Assembly (NCBI RefSeq): GCF_004028235.1
Contig: NZ_CP035037.1
Span: 2,976,001 to 3,040,000 of the forward strand
Length of the DNA stretch: 64,000 bases
Reading direction: 5' to 3'
DNA from: Leucobacter muris
GTDB taxonomy: Bacteria; Actinomycetota; Actinomycetes; Actinomycetales; Microbacteriaceae
Below the pieces are notes generated by a model. It was not told the DNA's origin, ran no database searches, and was given only the letters and a program-made list of their open reading frames with translations. Positions 42,329-54,205 of this stretch are shown one piece after another. How positions within the stretch are numbered: the first letter of the stretch is position 1; every line of letters starts with the position of its first letter. The position numbers and the translations under genes were made by a program.

Positions 42329-43459
42329 TCACGCTCCCGTCGCCGGGCTCCGCGTCCATCGCTCGGCGAGACTCGCGCCGGCCGCCTCCAGATAGTGCAG
42401 GGCGTGCGCGCGCGAGGTCCGCGCATCGCCCGCGAGATCCACGAGAGCCCGGCTGTCGGCGAAGTCAGCAGCGTCCTCTTCGATCAGCCCGGCGACCAGC
42501 ATCACCGGCACATCGTGCCGGCGTGCGAGTTCGCGCACCCGCCACGGCACCTTCCCCCCGGCGCTCTGACGATCGAACTTCCCCTCGCCCGTGATGACGA
42601 CATCGGCCGCCTCCAAAGCCCGCGGCACTCCGATCGTGTTCGCGACGGCTTCTGCCCCGCTCATCAGCGATGCGCCGAGCCAGGCCAGCGCGCTGCCAGC
42701 ACCTCCCGCAGCTCCGTATCCGGCAGTCGCCGCGCTCAGACCGAGCCGAGAGGCGAAATGAGCCAATCCCGCATCCGCCGCGGCGATCTGCGCGGCCGAC
42801 ATGCCTTTCTGAGGGCCGAAGACGGCCGCGGCGCCGCAGTCCCCCACCAGCGGCGCGTCGACGTCGCTCCACACGCACATGCCGTCCGGAGGGAGAGTGA
42901 TGAGTCCAGCCTCGTCCACGGAGGCGATCTCGGCGAGCCCGCGGTTGCCCAACGCGATCCGTTCGCCGCCCCGATCGAGCAATTCGACCCCGAGGGCGAG
43001 GAGTATTCCGGCGCCTCCGTCGGTCGAGCAGCTGCCCCCGAGCCCGACGTGCACCCGTCTCGCACCCGATTCGACGGCCGAACGAATCGCCTCACCCGTA
43101 CCGAAACTGTGCGCGTCGAGGGGGTGGAACTCCGGAAGGCCCGTCGACTCGTCTCGGTCGAGCAGCAGCAGACCGCTGGCAGCGGCGAGTTCGACGACCG
43201 CTTCGCCGTTCGGCAGGGAGAGCCAGGAGGTGGTGTGACGCCGACCGAGGGGCCCGAGCACCTCCACCGGAACGTGCTCGGAGCCGGGCACCGCGGCGTG
43301 CACGGCGTCGAGGGTCCCCTCTCCGCCGTCGGCCATCGGACGCAGGTCGAACGTGTCCTCCGGGCGCACCGAGCGCCAGCCTCGTGCGAGCGCGAGCGCC
43401 GCGTCGGCGGCCGATGCCGACCCCTTGAACGAGTCGGGTGCGAGCAGGACGCGAGCCAC
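42329..43459 (-). CDS. Glycerate kinase (GlxK/GarK type)
   Basis: 376-residue kinase of the Glycerate_kinase-1 family: D-glycerate + ATP to 2- or 3-phosphoglycerate. Seen: N-terminal LLAPDSFKGSASAADAALAL, RPMADGGEGTLDAV, the GLGGSCSTDGGAGILLALG motif, SDVDAPL, FGPQKGM and VITGEGKFDRQSAGGKVPW. All are family signatures. It begins 1 bp after the C69 dipeptidase stop, so it is part of the transport operon. This could mean that the imported compound yields glycerate (for example from a seryl or glyceryl derivative), but that is inference. Confidence 0.92.
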   Translation of the reverse strand: MARVLLAPDSFKGSASAADAALALARGWRSVRPEDTFDLRPMADGGEGTLDAVHAAVPGSEHVPVEVLGPLGRRHTTSWLSLPNGEAVVELAAASGLLLLDRDESTGLPEFHPLDAHSFGTGEAIRSAVESGARRVHVGLGGSCSTDGGAGILLALGVELLDRGGERIALGNRGLAEIASVDEAGLITLPPDGMCVWSDVDAPLVGDCGAAAVFGPQKGMSAAQIAAADAGLAHFASRLGLSAATAGYGAAGGAGSALAWLGASLMSGAEAVANTIGVPRALEAADVVITGEGKFDRQSAGGKVPWRVRELARRHDVPVMLVAGLIEEDAADFADSRALVDLAGDARTSRAHALHYLEAAGASLAERWTRSPATGA

Positions 43460-43460
43460 G

Positions 43461-44906
43461 TCAGGCGGTTCTCACCGAGTGGCGCTGCGCATCGGCGAGC
43501 ACCCGCTCCCGCACCGGCGCGCTGCGTTCGACGGTGGTCGTCTCCACGAGCGCGGCGAGCCGTGCGAGATGGTCTCCGCGAAGGTCGGCGTCGCCCTGTT
43601 CGACCAGCACCGGTCCGAGCTCCTCGAACAGTTCGGTGAGCTGCGCCACGGCCGCGCGATGTCGCGCCTCACCCTCGAAGAACACGGCTTGCCTGTCGTC
43701 TCGGCTTCGGCCGACCGGCTGCTGCGAGAGCGAGAAGAACCGTCGGTTCACTCGGTCGAAGACGGAGTCGGCGATCGGCGCGAATGCGGGGAAGGCGGCC
43801 TCGATCCTTCGCTGGAGACGCTCGGTCTCCCACCACAGGTCGGCGCCGGCGGCGTCGACCGGCTGCTCGAAGGTGCCGAAGTCATCGAGATCGACCCACA
43901 CCTGGATGAGCCCGGCGTGTCTCGGAGCCGACGCGGAGACTCCGATGCGGCAGAGCTCGGGGGCCGCGTCGAGCTCGGCGATGATGGTGGCCGCCGTCTC
44001 GCTTCCCGCGGGATCCTGCGCGTACATGCAGATCGCCCCCTCAGACCGGGGGCCGGGCCGGAGCGCCTCGGCGGGGCCGTCGCCCAGGTCGCGCAGCACC
44101 TGGTGGATGTCCCGCAGCCGGAGCCCTCGCCCCGACCGCTCGAGTTCTTGCAGCAGATGCGAGCTGCGGTCGAAACGGCGGGCGCAGCCGTCGAGATCCG
44201 GCAGGTGCTCGTCCCCGTACGCACGCGCGAAATCGAACGGCGTCCCGGCGTCCGGGTCGAACCAGCCGCGCGCCACGGCTTCGTCGACCGCCCCGTCGGA
44301 GATCCTGGTGTAGTCCGATCCGATCGTGTACAGATTCGACATCGCGGCGACCCCGGTCACCCGTTTCGCGACCCAGTGACGCCCGGCGGTCTGCACGAGC
44401 CAGGCCGTCGACGGATCCGCGATCACGAAGCCGTTGTCGTAGCTCTCCAGGATCACCGTGTTGGTGGGGCCCGACTGCCCGTGCTCCTCCACCAGCGCGA
44501 GCAAGCACTCCAGAGCCTCGTCCGCGGTCGTGGACCGTTCGAGGGTGAGCCGCAGCAGATCCATGCCGAGCAGCCCCGCCTCGAGCCGCGGGGGCAGTTT
44601 CGACCAGAGCGCCTCGTTGCCCATCGCCACGCCGTGCTCGTTCACACCGTGCTCGAACCCCCACATCCACCAGGGCCGAGAGCCGACGACGCGGGCGGTG
44701 CGGGCGACCTGCGGTACCGAGACGAACGTGCAGTCGACGCTCGTTCCCGGAGCGTGCTCGGCACCGGGGACGAGCGTCAGATACTGCGCCTCGTTCGGGT
44801 GGCGATCGGAGTTCTTCCCGAAGAGCGTGCGTCCGGTCGCACTGGACTCGGCTGCGACCACAACGGTGTCGCAGGACCGGACTCGCGGCTTGGCAGGGAT
44901 GATCAC
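43461..44906 (-). CDS. C69-family dipeptidase (PepD/secernin-like Ntn hydrolase)
   Basis: 481-residue N-terminal-nucleophile hydrolase. Cys12 in RSCDTVVVAAESSATGRTLF is the expected nucleophile after autoproteolysis, followed by GKNSDRHPNEAQYL, a C69 hallmark, and the WMWGFEHGVNEHGVAMGNEA segment. These enzymes hydrolyse dipeptides in the cytoplasm. GTG 44906 is preferred because TGAGGA lies 8-9 nt upstream and it leaves the nucleophile close to the N-terminus; GTG 44954 would overlap the ATPase gene by 8 bp. It follows the transporter ATPases and precedes glycerate kinase, so it probably cleaves imported dipeptides. Confidence 0.88.
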   Translation of the reverse strand: MIIPAKPRVRSCDTVVVAAESSATGRTLFGKNSDRHPNEAQYLTLVPGAEHAPGTSVDCTFVSVPQVARTARVVGSRPWWMWGFEHGVNEHGVAMGNEALWSKLPPRLEAGLLGMDLLRLTLERSTTADEALECLLALVEEHGQSGPTNTVILESYDNGFVIADPSTAWLVQTAGRHWVAKRVTGVAAMSNLYTIGSDYTRISDGAVDEAVARGWFDPDAGTPFDFARAYGDEHLPDLDGCARRFDRSSHLLQELERSGRGLRLRDIHQVLRDLGDGPAEALRPGPRSEGAICMYAQDPAGSETAATIIAELDAAPELCRIGVSASAPRHAGLIQVWVDLDDFGTFEQPVDAAGADLWWETERLQRRIEAAFPAFAPIADSVFDRVNRRFFSLSQQPVGRSRDDRQAVFFEGEARHRAAVAQLTELFEELGPVLVEQGDADLRGDHLARLAALVETTTVERSAPVRERVLADAQRHSVRTA

Positions 44907-44946
44907 AGTGGGGTTCCTCAAGAGTTGGTCGTTGGGCGCGGGCCGT

Positions 44947-45810
44947 TCAGGCACGGGCGTCGAAGGGAAGCGAGTAGCGATCGCGGTCTCGCCACTCGGG
45001 CCCCGGGATCGATGCGCGCAGGTGCTGCGTGTAGGGATGGTTCGGATGATCGAGGATCTCGGCGGTGCTGCCGCGCTCGACGATCTCGCCGCGGTACATG
45101 ACGACCGCGGTCTCGGTGATCTGCCGCACCACGCCGAGGTCGTGCGAGATGAAGAGGTACGCCACCCCGGTGGCCTCCCGGATGTCGGACAGCAGGTTCA
45201 GCACCTGCGCCTGCACGGAGACGTCGAGGGCGGCGACCGCCTCGTCGAGCACGACCAGACGAGGTTCCGGCGCAAGCGCACGCGCGATCGCGACGCGCTG
45301 GCGCTGGCCGCCCGACATGTCCTTCGGCCGCGCGTTCAGCAGACGTCCGCTGAGGCCCACCAGATCGAAGAGCTCGACCACACGTCGCTCCCGCGCGCCC
45401 GGGTCGCCGCCGCCGTGCAGCTTGAGCACGCTGCGGATCGACTCCGACACCGTCATGCGGGGGTCGAGGGAGCTGTACGGATCCTGGAACACCATCTGCG
45501 CGATGCGACCGAACGCGCGACGCTCCGCCGCGGGCGGGTGAGCGCTGCGCTCCGCGCCGAAGACCCTCACCGCGCCCGCGGTCTGCGCCTCCAGCCCCAT
45601 GACGATCTTCGCCGTGGTCGTCTTGCCCGAACCGGACTCGCCGACGATGGCGAGCGAGCCGCCCTCCTCGAGGGTCAGGCTCACGTCGCGCACGGCGTGC
45701 ACCTCGCCTCGGCGAGTGCGATAGGTCTTCTGCAGACCGATGATCTCGAGCGCGGGAGCGGCGCCCGAGGCCCCGTCCTGCGCGCCGTCCGTCTTCATCC
45801 GCGCGCTCAT
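44947..45810 (-). CDS. Peptide ABC transporter ATP-binding protein (DppF-like)
   Basis: 287-residue ATPase. Seen: Walker A GESGSGKTTTAKIVMG, VFQDPYSSLDPRMTV (Q-loop), MSGGQRQR signature, VVLDEAVAALDVSVQ, and FISHDLGVVRQI, ending with the HPYTQHLRASIPGP segment typical of oligopeptide ATPases. The Walker B region reads DEAVAALD rather than the common DEPTSALD; catalytic residues are retained. ATG 45810 overlaps the DppD-like stop (ATGA). Confidence 0.92.
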   Translation of the reverse strand: MSARMKTDGAQDGASGAAPALEIIGLQKTYRTRRGEVHAVRDVSLTLEEGGSLAIVGESGSGKTTTAKIVMGLEAQTAGAVRVFGAERSAHPPAAERRAFGRIAQMVFQDPYSSLDPRMTVSESIRSVLKLHGGGDPGARERRVVELFDLVGLSGRLLNARPKDMSGGQRQRVAIARALAPEPRLVVLDEAVAALDVSVQAQVLNLLSDIREATGVAYLFISHDLGVVRQITETAVVMYRGEIVERGSTAEILDHPNHPYTQHLRASIPGPEWRDRDRYSLPFDARA

Positions 45811-46646
45811 GCCTCGGCTCCCTCTGTCGCTTCATCGCCGAACCGCCACGTGACGGTCGGCAGGCGGTCGGCCCTCCGATCGACCGACGGCCGTGCAGCC
45901 GCCAGCTGGCGCGAATAGGGGTGGCTCGGGTTCGCCTCGAACGCCGCCTCCGACTGCGTCTCGAGGATCCTGCCCGAGTTCATCACGCTGATGGTGTCGC
46001 ACGTCGCGGTCGCGAGTTCGAGATCGTGCGTGATCAGCAGCATCGCCATGCCCGTGCGCTCGCGCAGATCCTTGAGGATCGACATCACCTCCGCCTGCGT
46101 GGTGACGTCGAGCGCGGTGGTCGGCTCGTCGGCGAGGATCACCTTCGGCTGCGCGAGCACGACCGATGCGATCATGACGCGCTGCAGCATGCCCCCGGAG
46201 AACTCGTGCGGATACTGGTCGAGCTTCTCCTCGGGGGCGGCGAGGCCCACGTCGCCCAGGGCCGCGGCCGCACGTCGACGCGCCTCGGCGCGGCGCGCCC
46301 CGCCGTCGCGCAGGGTCTCGGTCAAGAACTCGCCGATCGTCCGCACCGGGTTGATGTGGGCCTTCGGGTCCTGGAAGATGATCGACACGTCCGAGCCGCG
46401 ATACGCCCGCAGCTCGGCGGGTCGCATGGCGAGCACCTCGCGGCCCTCGAAGCGGACGAATCCGCTGGTCTTCGCCCCCTTCGGGAGGATCTGCAGGATG
46501 GCCTTCGTCGTCATCGACTTGCCCGAGCCCGACTCCCCGACCATCGCGAGCGCCTGCCCGTGATGCAACCGCAGGGACACGTCGTGCAGGATCCTCGTCG
46601 CGCCGAAATCGACGCAGAGATCAGCGCACTCAATCACCGGCGACAT
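45807..46646 (-). CDS. Peptide ABC transporter ATP-binding protein (DppD-like)
   Basis: 279-residue ATPase. Seen: GESGSGKSMTTKAILQIL, IIFQDPKAHINPVRTIGEFL, FSGGMLQRVMIASVVL, LADEPTTALDVTTQ, LLITHDLELATATCD. Strong similarity to the first half of the fused ATPase at 39091 (same INPVRT and SGGMLQRVMIA stretches). ATG 46646 is supported by GGGAGGCGAG; the coding start overlaps the preceding permease by 17 bp. Confidence 0.92.
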   Translation of the reverse strand: MSPVIECADLCVDFGATRILHDVSLRLHHGQALAMVGESGSGKSMTTKAILQILPKGAKTSGFVRFEGREVLAMRPAELRAYRGSDVSIIFQDPKAHINPVRTIGEFLTETLRDGGARRAEARRRAAAALGDVGLAAPEEKLDQYPHEFSGGMLQRVMIASVVLAQPKVILADEPTTALDVTTQAEVMSILKDLRERTGMAMLLITHDLELATATCDTISVMNSGRILETQSEAAFEANPSHPYSRQLAAARPSVDRRADRLPTVTWRFGDEATEGAEA

Positions 46647-47529
46647 GACTCGCCTCCCATCTTTCACTGAGTCGATCGCTGAGCAGGGTCACGCAGACGA
46701 CGAGAATCACGATCAGCGCGCCCGCGTACACGGATTCCTCGGGGTAGCCGCGCAGGATCGAGGCCTGCCCGTTCGCGATCATCTGCCCCCAGTCGGCGGT
46801 GGGCGGCTGCACCCCGAGCCCCAGGTAGGAGATCGCGGCGAGATCGACCACGGCCCAGCCGAACACGATGGCCGCCTGCGCGAACACCAGCGGCAGCACG
46901 TTCGGAAGGATGTTTCGCATCGTGATGAAGTAGCCGGAGAAGCCCTGGATCACACTGGCCTGCACGAAGGGCATCTGCCGCTGCTTGATCGCCGCTGAAC
47001 GCACGACCCTCGCGATGTAGGGGACGTACGAGATCGACAGGGCGAGCGCGACCGAGAAGAGACCCGGACCGAGCAGCACCGTCGAGATCAGAGCGAGCAG
47101 CAGCGCCGGGAACGCGAAGACCATGTCGAGCGCTCGCGATATGAGCGCGTCGACGAACCCCCCTCGCCAGGCGGCGAAGACCGCGAGCGCCGTGCCCACG
47201 ACCGTCGAGACGGCCACGACGAGCAGCGGCCCGAGCAGGGCGGTTCGAGCGCCCCAGAGCAGCCGGGACAGAAGGTCGCGCCCGTTCGCGTCGGTGCCGA
47301 GGGGGTGATCGAGGCTCGCCGGGAGCAGCGCTTCGGAGAGCGACACCCGGTTGGGGTCGTAGGGGGCGATGAGCGGCGCCAGCAACCCGGCTGCGAGCAG
47401 CAGCACGATGACGCCGAGGGTGATCGCGTCGGCCAGGGGCGGCTTGCGAAGCCACCGGGGGACCGGGATCCTCCGCACACGCGGATCCCGCACATCGGCG
47501 TGTTCGTTCGTCTGCACGGGAATGCTCAC
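46630..47529 (-). CDS. Peptide ABC transporter permease (DppC-like)
   Basis: 299-residue permease. Seen: LIAPYDPNRVSLSEALLPAS, HPLGTDANGRDLLSRLLWGA (DppC hallmark), EAA loop FVQASVIQGFSGYFITMRNI, ending SYLGLGVQPPTADWGQMI. Start ATG 47529 overlaps the DppB stop by 4 bp; its own end overlaps the next gene. Confidence 0.92.
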   Translation of the reverse strand: MSIPVQTNEHADVRDPRVRRIPVPRWLRKPPLADAITLGVIVLLLAAGLLAPLIAPYDPNRVSLSEALLPASLDHPLGTDANGRDLLSRLLWGARTALLGPLLVVAVSTVVGTALAVFAAWRGGFVDALISRALDMVFAFPALLLALISTVLLGPGLFSVALALSISYVPYIARVVRSAAIKQRQMPFVQASVIQGFSGYFITMRNILPNVLPLVFAQAAIVFGWAVVDLAAISYLGLGVQPPTADWGQMIANGQASILRGYPEESVYAGALIVILVVCVTLLSDRLSERWEASHVAGD

Positions 47530-48470
47530 TGTCCGCTTCCGATCGTGATTCTGGGGTCGAGTACGAGATAGAACAGGTCGACGAGCAGGTTCATGAGCAC
47601 GAACGCGACCACGAGTATCAGTGCGATGGCCTGCACCACCGGGTAGTCGCGCTGGAAGATCGACTGCACGAGCAGCGCCCCGACCCCGCTCAGCCCGAAC
47701 GCGCTCTCCACGATGACGGTGCCCGCGATGAGGCCCGTGGCCGTGAGCCCGCCGACGGTCACGATGGGGATCGCGGCGTTGCGCAGAATGTGCCGGCGCA
47801 CGACCCGGCCGCTCGCGACGCCGCGCGCCTGGGCCGTGAGCACGTGCTCCTTCGACGCCTCTTCGCGGATGCTGCTGCGGGTCACCCGCACGACGTAGGC
47901 CGTAGCGCTGAGGGCGAGCGCGATCGCCGGCAGCGTGAGGTGCCAGAGACGGTCGCCGAGATCCTCGCCGGACCCGAAGACCGGGAACCAGCCGAGCCCC
48001 ACCGCGAACACCGCGATCAGCACGATCGCAGCGACGAACGACGGCACCGCGAGGCCCACAGCCGCCGAGGCGCTGATGACACGGTCCCAGAGGCGCGAAC
48101 CGAGCCCGGAGATCAGGCCGAGCGCGATGCCGAAGACCATGATGAGCAGGGTGGCGTACAGCACGAGCACGCCGGTCACTTCGAGGCGGGGCCCGATGAG
48201 ACCGAGGATGCTCTCCTTGAAGACGAAGGAGTTGCCGAAGTCTCCGCGCAGCACGCCGGAGATCCAGTGGAAGTACTGGATGATCACCGGATCATCCAGA
48301 TGGTACTGCGCACGCACGCGCGCGATCGTCTCGGCGGTCACACCCGGCCCGCCGACGAGAGCGGCGATGGGACTGCCCGGCGCGTATTGCAGCGCGACGA
48401 AGACGATGAAGCTCGTCACGAACAGCGTCGCGACGAGCGCGCCGGCTCGCTTGATGATGAAGAGGAGCAT
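47526..48470 (-). CDS. Peptide ABC transporter permease (DppB-like)
   Basis: 314-residue permease. Seen: IIKRAGALVATLFVTSFIVF, ALQYAPGSPIAALVGGPGVT, the YFHWISGVLRGDFGNSF loop, and EAA region VLTAQARGVASGRVVRRHIL. Follows the binding-protein gene after an 81-bp gap that holds a strong hairpin. Confidence 0.92.
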   Translation of the reverse strand: MLLFIIKRAGALVATLFVTSFIVFVALQYAPGSPIAALVGGPGVTAETIARVRAQYHLDDPVIIQYFHWISGVLRGDFGNSFVFKESILGLIGPRLEVTGVLVLYATLLIMVFGIALGLISGLGSRLWDRVISASAAVGLAVPSFVAAIVLIAVFAVGLGWFPVFGSGEDLGDRLWHLTLPAIALALSATAYVVRVTRSSIREEASKEHVLTAQARGVASGRVVRRHILRNAAIPIVTVGGLTATGLIAGTVIVESAFGLSGVGALLVQSIFQRDYPVVQAIALILVVAFVLMNLLVDLFYLVLDPRITIGSGQ

Positions 48471-48503
48471 CTGTGGTTCTCAATCCGAGGCAGGGCCTCG
48501 CAC

Positions 48504-48546
48504 CGGATCGGTGGAGCGGCAGCAGTGGCGCCGCTCCACCGATCCG
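48504..48546 (-). promoter_or_regulatory. Strong hairpin between binding-protein and permease genes
   Basis: Perfect 17-bp inverted repeat (48504-48520 and 48530-48546) with a 9-nt loop, starting 5 nt after the binding-protein stop. No U-tract. In many ABC operons such structures stabilise the binding-protein mRNA or partially terminate transcription so that the receptor is made in excess over the permeases. Confidence 0.65.
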
Positions 48547-48551
48547 ACCGG

Positions 48552-50192
48552 TCAGGGGGTGCCGACCTGCGCGCCCCAGGGCGAGTAGAGGTCGATGAAC
48601 GACGCCGGCGCGCCCGTGACGCGATCGTTCATGTAGAGGGTGTTCGCGAGGTGCACGACGGGGATCCAGGGGACGTCCTCGACCAGCGTCGCCTGCGCCT
48701 TCACCACGAGCTCTGCGCGCTTGGTCTCATCGAGTTCGCTGAGCGCGGCCGTCAGATCGGCGTTCACGTCGGCGTTGGAGTAGCCGCTGAAGTTGTACGA
48801 AGAGGCGCCTTCGATGAACATCGAGTACACGTCGAGAGGCTCGGGGGTGTTCGCGTACCAGATCGTCATCCACGCATCCACACCGGCCTGCGTCTCGGGG
48901 TCGAAGAAGATCGTCTGGTAGCCGGTCGAGGGCATGGGCTTCAGCTCGAGCTTCAGGCCGATCTGCTCGGCCGCCGACTGGGCCTCGTTCGCCACCTGCA
49001 CCATCGAGGTGTCGCCCGAGTTGTAGGCGAGCACGATGGTGTCGGTCGGCGATCCGGCTTCCGCGACGAGCGCCTTCGCCGCCTCGAGGTCGACCTCGGC
49101 CGGAGCGATCTCCGCGGCGGCCTCTTCGAAGACCTCGGGGGCGTACCCCCAAGCCGTCGACGAGACGAGCGTGTTCGCCGGCTCGGCAGCACCGGCGAAG
49201 ACGTTCGAGGCAATCGCCTCGCGGTCGAGCGCGAGCGAGAGCGCCTTGCGGATCTTGGGATCCGCGAAGGCGCCTTCCCGGGCTCCCCCGATGATGTCGA
49301 AGGTGATCAGGCTCTCGCCGAGGTACAGGGTGCCCGACGGCGACGCCTGCAGCTGGGCGATGCTCGACGCCGGCACCTGGTACATGCCGTCGAGCTGGCC
49401 CGTCATCAGCGCATTGGTCTGCGTGGAGGGTTCGGGCAGGAAGCTGAACTCGATCCTGTCGCTGAGGGCGGCGCGCTCGGTGTTCCAGTAGTTCTCGTTC
49501 TTCGTCATGACGAGCGATGTGCCGGGAGTCCACGAATCGAACTGGAAGGGGCCGGTGCACATGACACCCGTGCTGGGCGCACCGAACTCGGCGCCGGCGT
49601 TCTCGGTGAAGGCCTGCTGGACGATGGCCGTGGCGGCGGTCGAGAGACCGGCCTCGAAGAGGACGTCGGGCTGTGCGAGCTTGACGGTGACCTCACGCTC
49701 GCCGGTGGCCTCCACCGACTGCACGTTGGTGTAGTTCTGGGAGAAGTAGGAGGCGACCTCGGGGTCGAGGTTGCGGTTGAGAGAGAACGCCACGTCTTCT
49801 GCGGTGAGCGGCGTGCCGTCCCAGAAGGTCACACCGTCGCGGATCGTGAACACGTAGGTGGTGTCGTCGGGCCGCTCGGTCTCCTCCGCGAGGCTCGGCG
49901 AGGACGAGAAATCGGGGTTCAGCACGTACAGGCTCTCGCACATGTTCGCGTCGGCCTGATTCTCGGCGTAGTTGAACGAGTGGGCCGGGTCGACCGTCGC
50001 GGGCTCGTAGTAGAACCCCCACGAGATCGTGCCGGCGTTGCCGGACGCTTCAGGGGTGGTCTGCGACCATTCCGCGCCGTCGTTCGACGCGGCCGGCTCG
50101 CCGCCGCGGGCTCCGGCGCACGCCGTCAGCGCAAGCGCCCCCGCCGTGACGATTGTGGAGAGCGCGAGGGCTCTCTTCCGTGTGACTCCCAT
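48552..50192 (-). CDS. Peptide-type ABC transporter substrate-binding lipoprotein
   Basis: 546-residue family 5 binding protein. Seen: signal with lipobox LTAC (ALALTACAGARGG), the signature YVFTIRDGVTFWDGTPLTAE, LNRNLDPEVASYFSQNYTNV and STGVMCTGPFQFDSWTPGTS. Paralogue of the receptor at 35443-37149. First gene of the leftward module; an upstream promoter with TTGACA and a candidate operator lies at 50260-50300. The ligand is presumably a dipeptide or peptide derivative in view of the C69 dipeptidase in the operon. Confidence 0.9.
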   Translation of the reverse strand: MGVTRKRALALSTIVTAGALALTACAGARGGEPAASNDGAEWSQTTPEASGNAGTISWGFYYEPATVDPAHSFNYAENQADANMCESLYVLNPDFSSSPSLAEETERPDDTTYVFTIRDGVTFWDGTPLTAEDVAFSLNRNLDPEVASYFSQNYTNVQSVEATGEREVTVKLAQPDVLFEAGLSTAATAIVQQAFTENAGAEFGAPSTGVMCTGPFQFDSWTPGTSLVMTKNENYWNTERAALSDRIEFSFLPEPSTQTNALMTGQLDGMYQVPASSIAQLQASPSGTLYLGESLITFDIIGGAREGAFADPKIRKALSLALDREAIASNVFAGAAEPANTLVSSTAWGYAPEVFEEAAAEIAPAEVDLEAAKALVAEAGSPTDTIVLAYNSGDTSMVQVANEAQSAAEQIGLKLELKPMPSTGYQTIFFDPETQAGVDAWMTIWYANTPEPLDVYSMFIEGASSYNFSGYSNADVNADLTAALSELDETKRAELVVKAQATLVEDVPWIPVVHLANTLYMNDRVTGAPASFIDLYSPWGAQVGTP

Positions 50193-50259
50193 TGTCTTCG
50201 GTTCTCCTTCTCCTCATTGAGTGGGGCTTGCACCACCTCTGATGCTTCGACCCGTAGGT

Positions 50260-50300
50260 AGTGAACCAGAAAGACAACACTAATGTCAACACGCGTTCAC
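50260..50300 (-). promoter_or_regulatory. Promoter and candidate operator of the second peptide-transport module
   Basis: Minus-strand TTGACA (50289-50284) and TTCACT (50265-50260), spaced by 18 nt. GTCAACACGCGTTCAC (50285-50300) is an imperfect palindrome (12 of 16 symmetric) covering the -35, the same layout as the TetR-type operator at 33640. Confidence 0.5.
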
Positions 50301-50343
50301 TTGAATGCGTCGAAACCCTGCAACTGCATCCCGTCGCTGGCGC

Positions 50344-50387
50344 GAAAAAGAGGCCCGGACCTGCGAAACATCGCGGGTCCGGGCCTC
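50344..50387 (-). terminator. Rho-independent terminator of nrdHIEF
   Basis: Perfect 13-bp stem AGAGGCCCGGACC / GGTCCGGGCCTCT (50348-50360, 50375-50387), extended by inner GCGA/TCGC pairing. On the minus strand it is followed by a five-U run. It lies 36 bp past the nrdF stop. The clearest intrinsic terminator in the window. Confidence 0.88.
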
Positions 50388-50423
50388 TCGGAAGCCCTGT
50401 GGGGCCGGCCTAGATCAGGGGCG

Positions 50424-53633
<3,210 letters not shown>

Positions 53634-53634
<1 letters not shown>

Positions 53635-54035
53635 CACTGCTGCTTCCAAAACTGTTCCAATCCTTCTTGGACGGCGGTGACGTCGTCCGGGGTTCCAAAG
53701 AGTTCGAATCGATAGAGGAAGGGCACGCGGCACTTCCGGGCGATGATGTCGCCCGCGATCCCGTAGGCCTCACCGAAGTTGGTGTTGCCGGCCGCCATCA
53801 CGCCGCGCAACATCTTGCGGTTGCGCTCGTCGTTCAGAAAGCGGATCACCTGCTTGGGCACGGCCCGTGTCTCGGGGCCGCCGCCGTAGGTGGGGACGAG
53901 CAGCACGTAGGGCTCGTCGACCACGAGCGGCTCGTCGCGCGAGTGGAGGGGGATGCGCAGGGCGGGGCGATCGAGCTTCTGCACGAAGCGGTGCGTGTTG
54001 CCCGAGACGCTGGAGAAGTACACCAGGTCGGTCAT
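53634..54035 (-). CDS. nrdI: Flavodoxin-like ribonucleotide reductase assembly protein
   Basis: 133-residue FMN protein that supplies oxidant for the Mn-tyrosyl cofactor of NrdF. Seen: [20 protein letters not shown] (phosphate-binding loop), [40 protein letters not shown] (GNTNFG loop) and [18 protein letters not shown]. All match NrdI. ATG 54035 has GGAGGTGA upstream. It follows nrdH after 170 bp with a large hairpin. Confidence 0.96.
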
Positions 54036-54086
54036 GCTCTTCACCTCCGTGCGAACCCCCGAGAGCCGTGCGGCTCCCTCGCTCCT

Positions 54087-54136
54087 GAACCGCGGCGGCG
54101 GGCCGGGCCTCCGGGCCCCGCCCGCCGCCGCGGTTC
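54087..54136 (-). promoter_or_regulatory. Large GC hairpin between nrdH and nrdI
   Basis: Perfect 17-bp inverted repeat (54087-54103 and 54120-54136). Its 16-nt loop contains a further GGGCC/GGGCC-type pairing. It is positioned 52 nt upstream of nrdI, within the operon. Likely partial terminator or mRNA-end protector separating nrdH from nrdIEF dosage. Confidence 0.6.
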
Positions 54137-54205
54137 GAAATGATGACAGTGCGGTCGAGCGATGCACGAGCTTTCCCCACCCGCTTGCGGCTCGACGCGA
54201 ATCGC

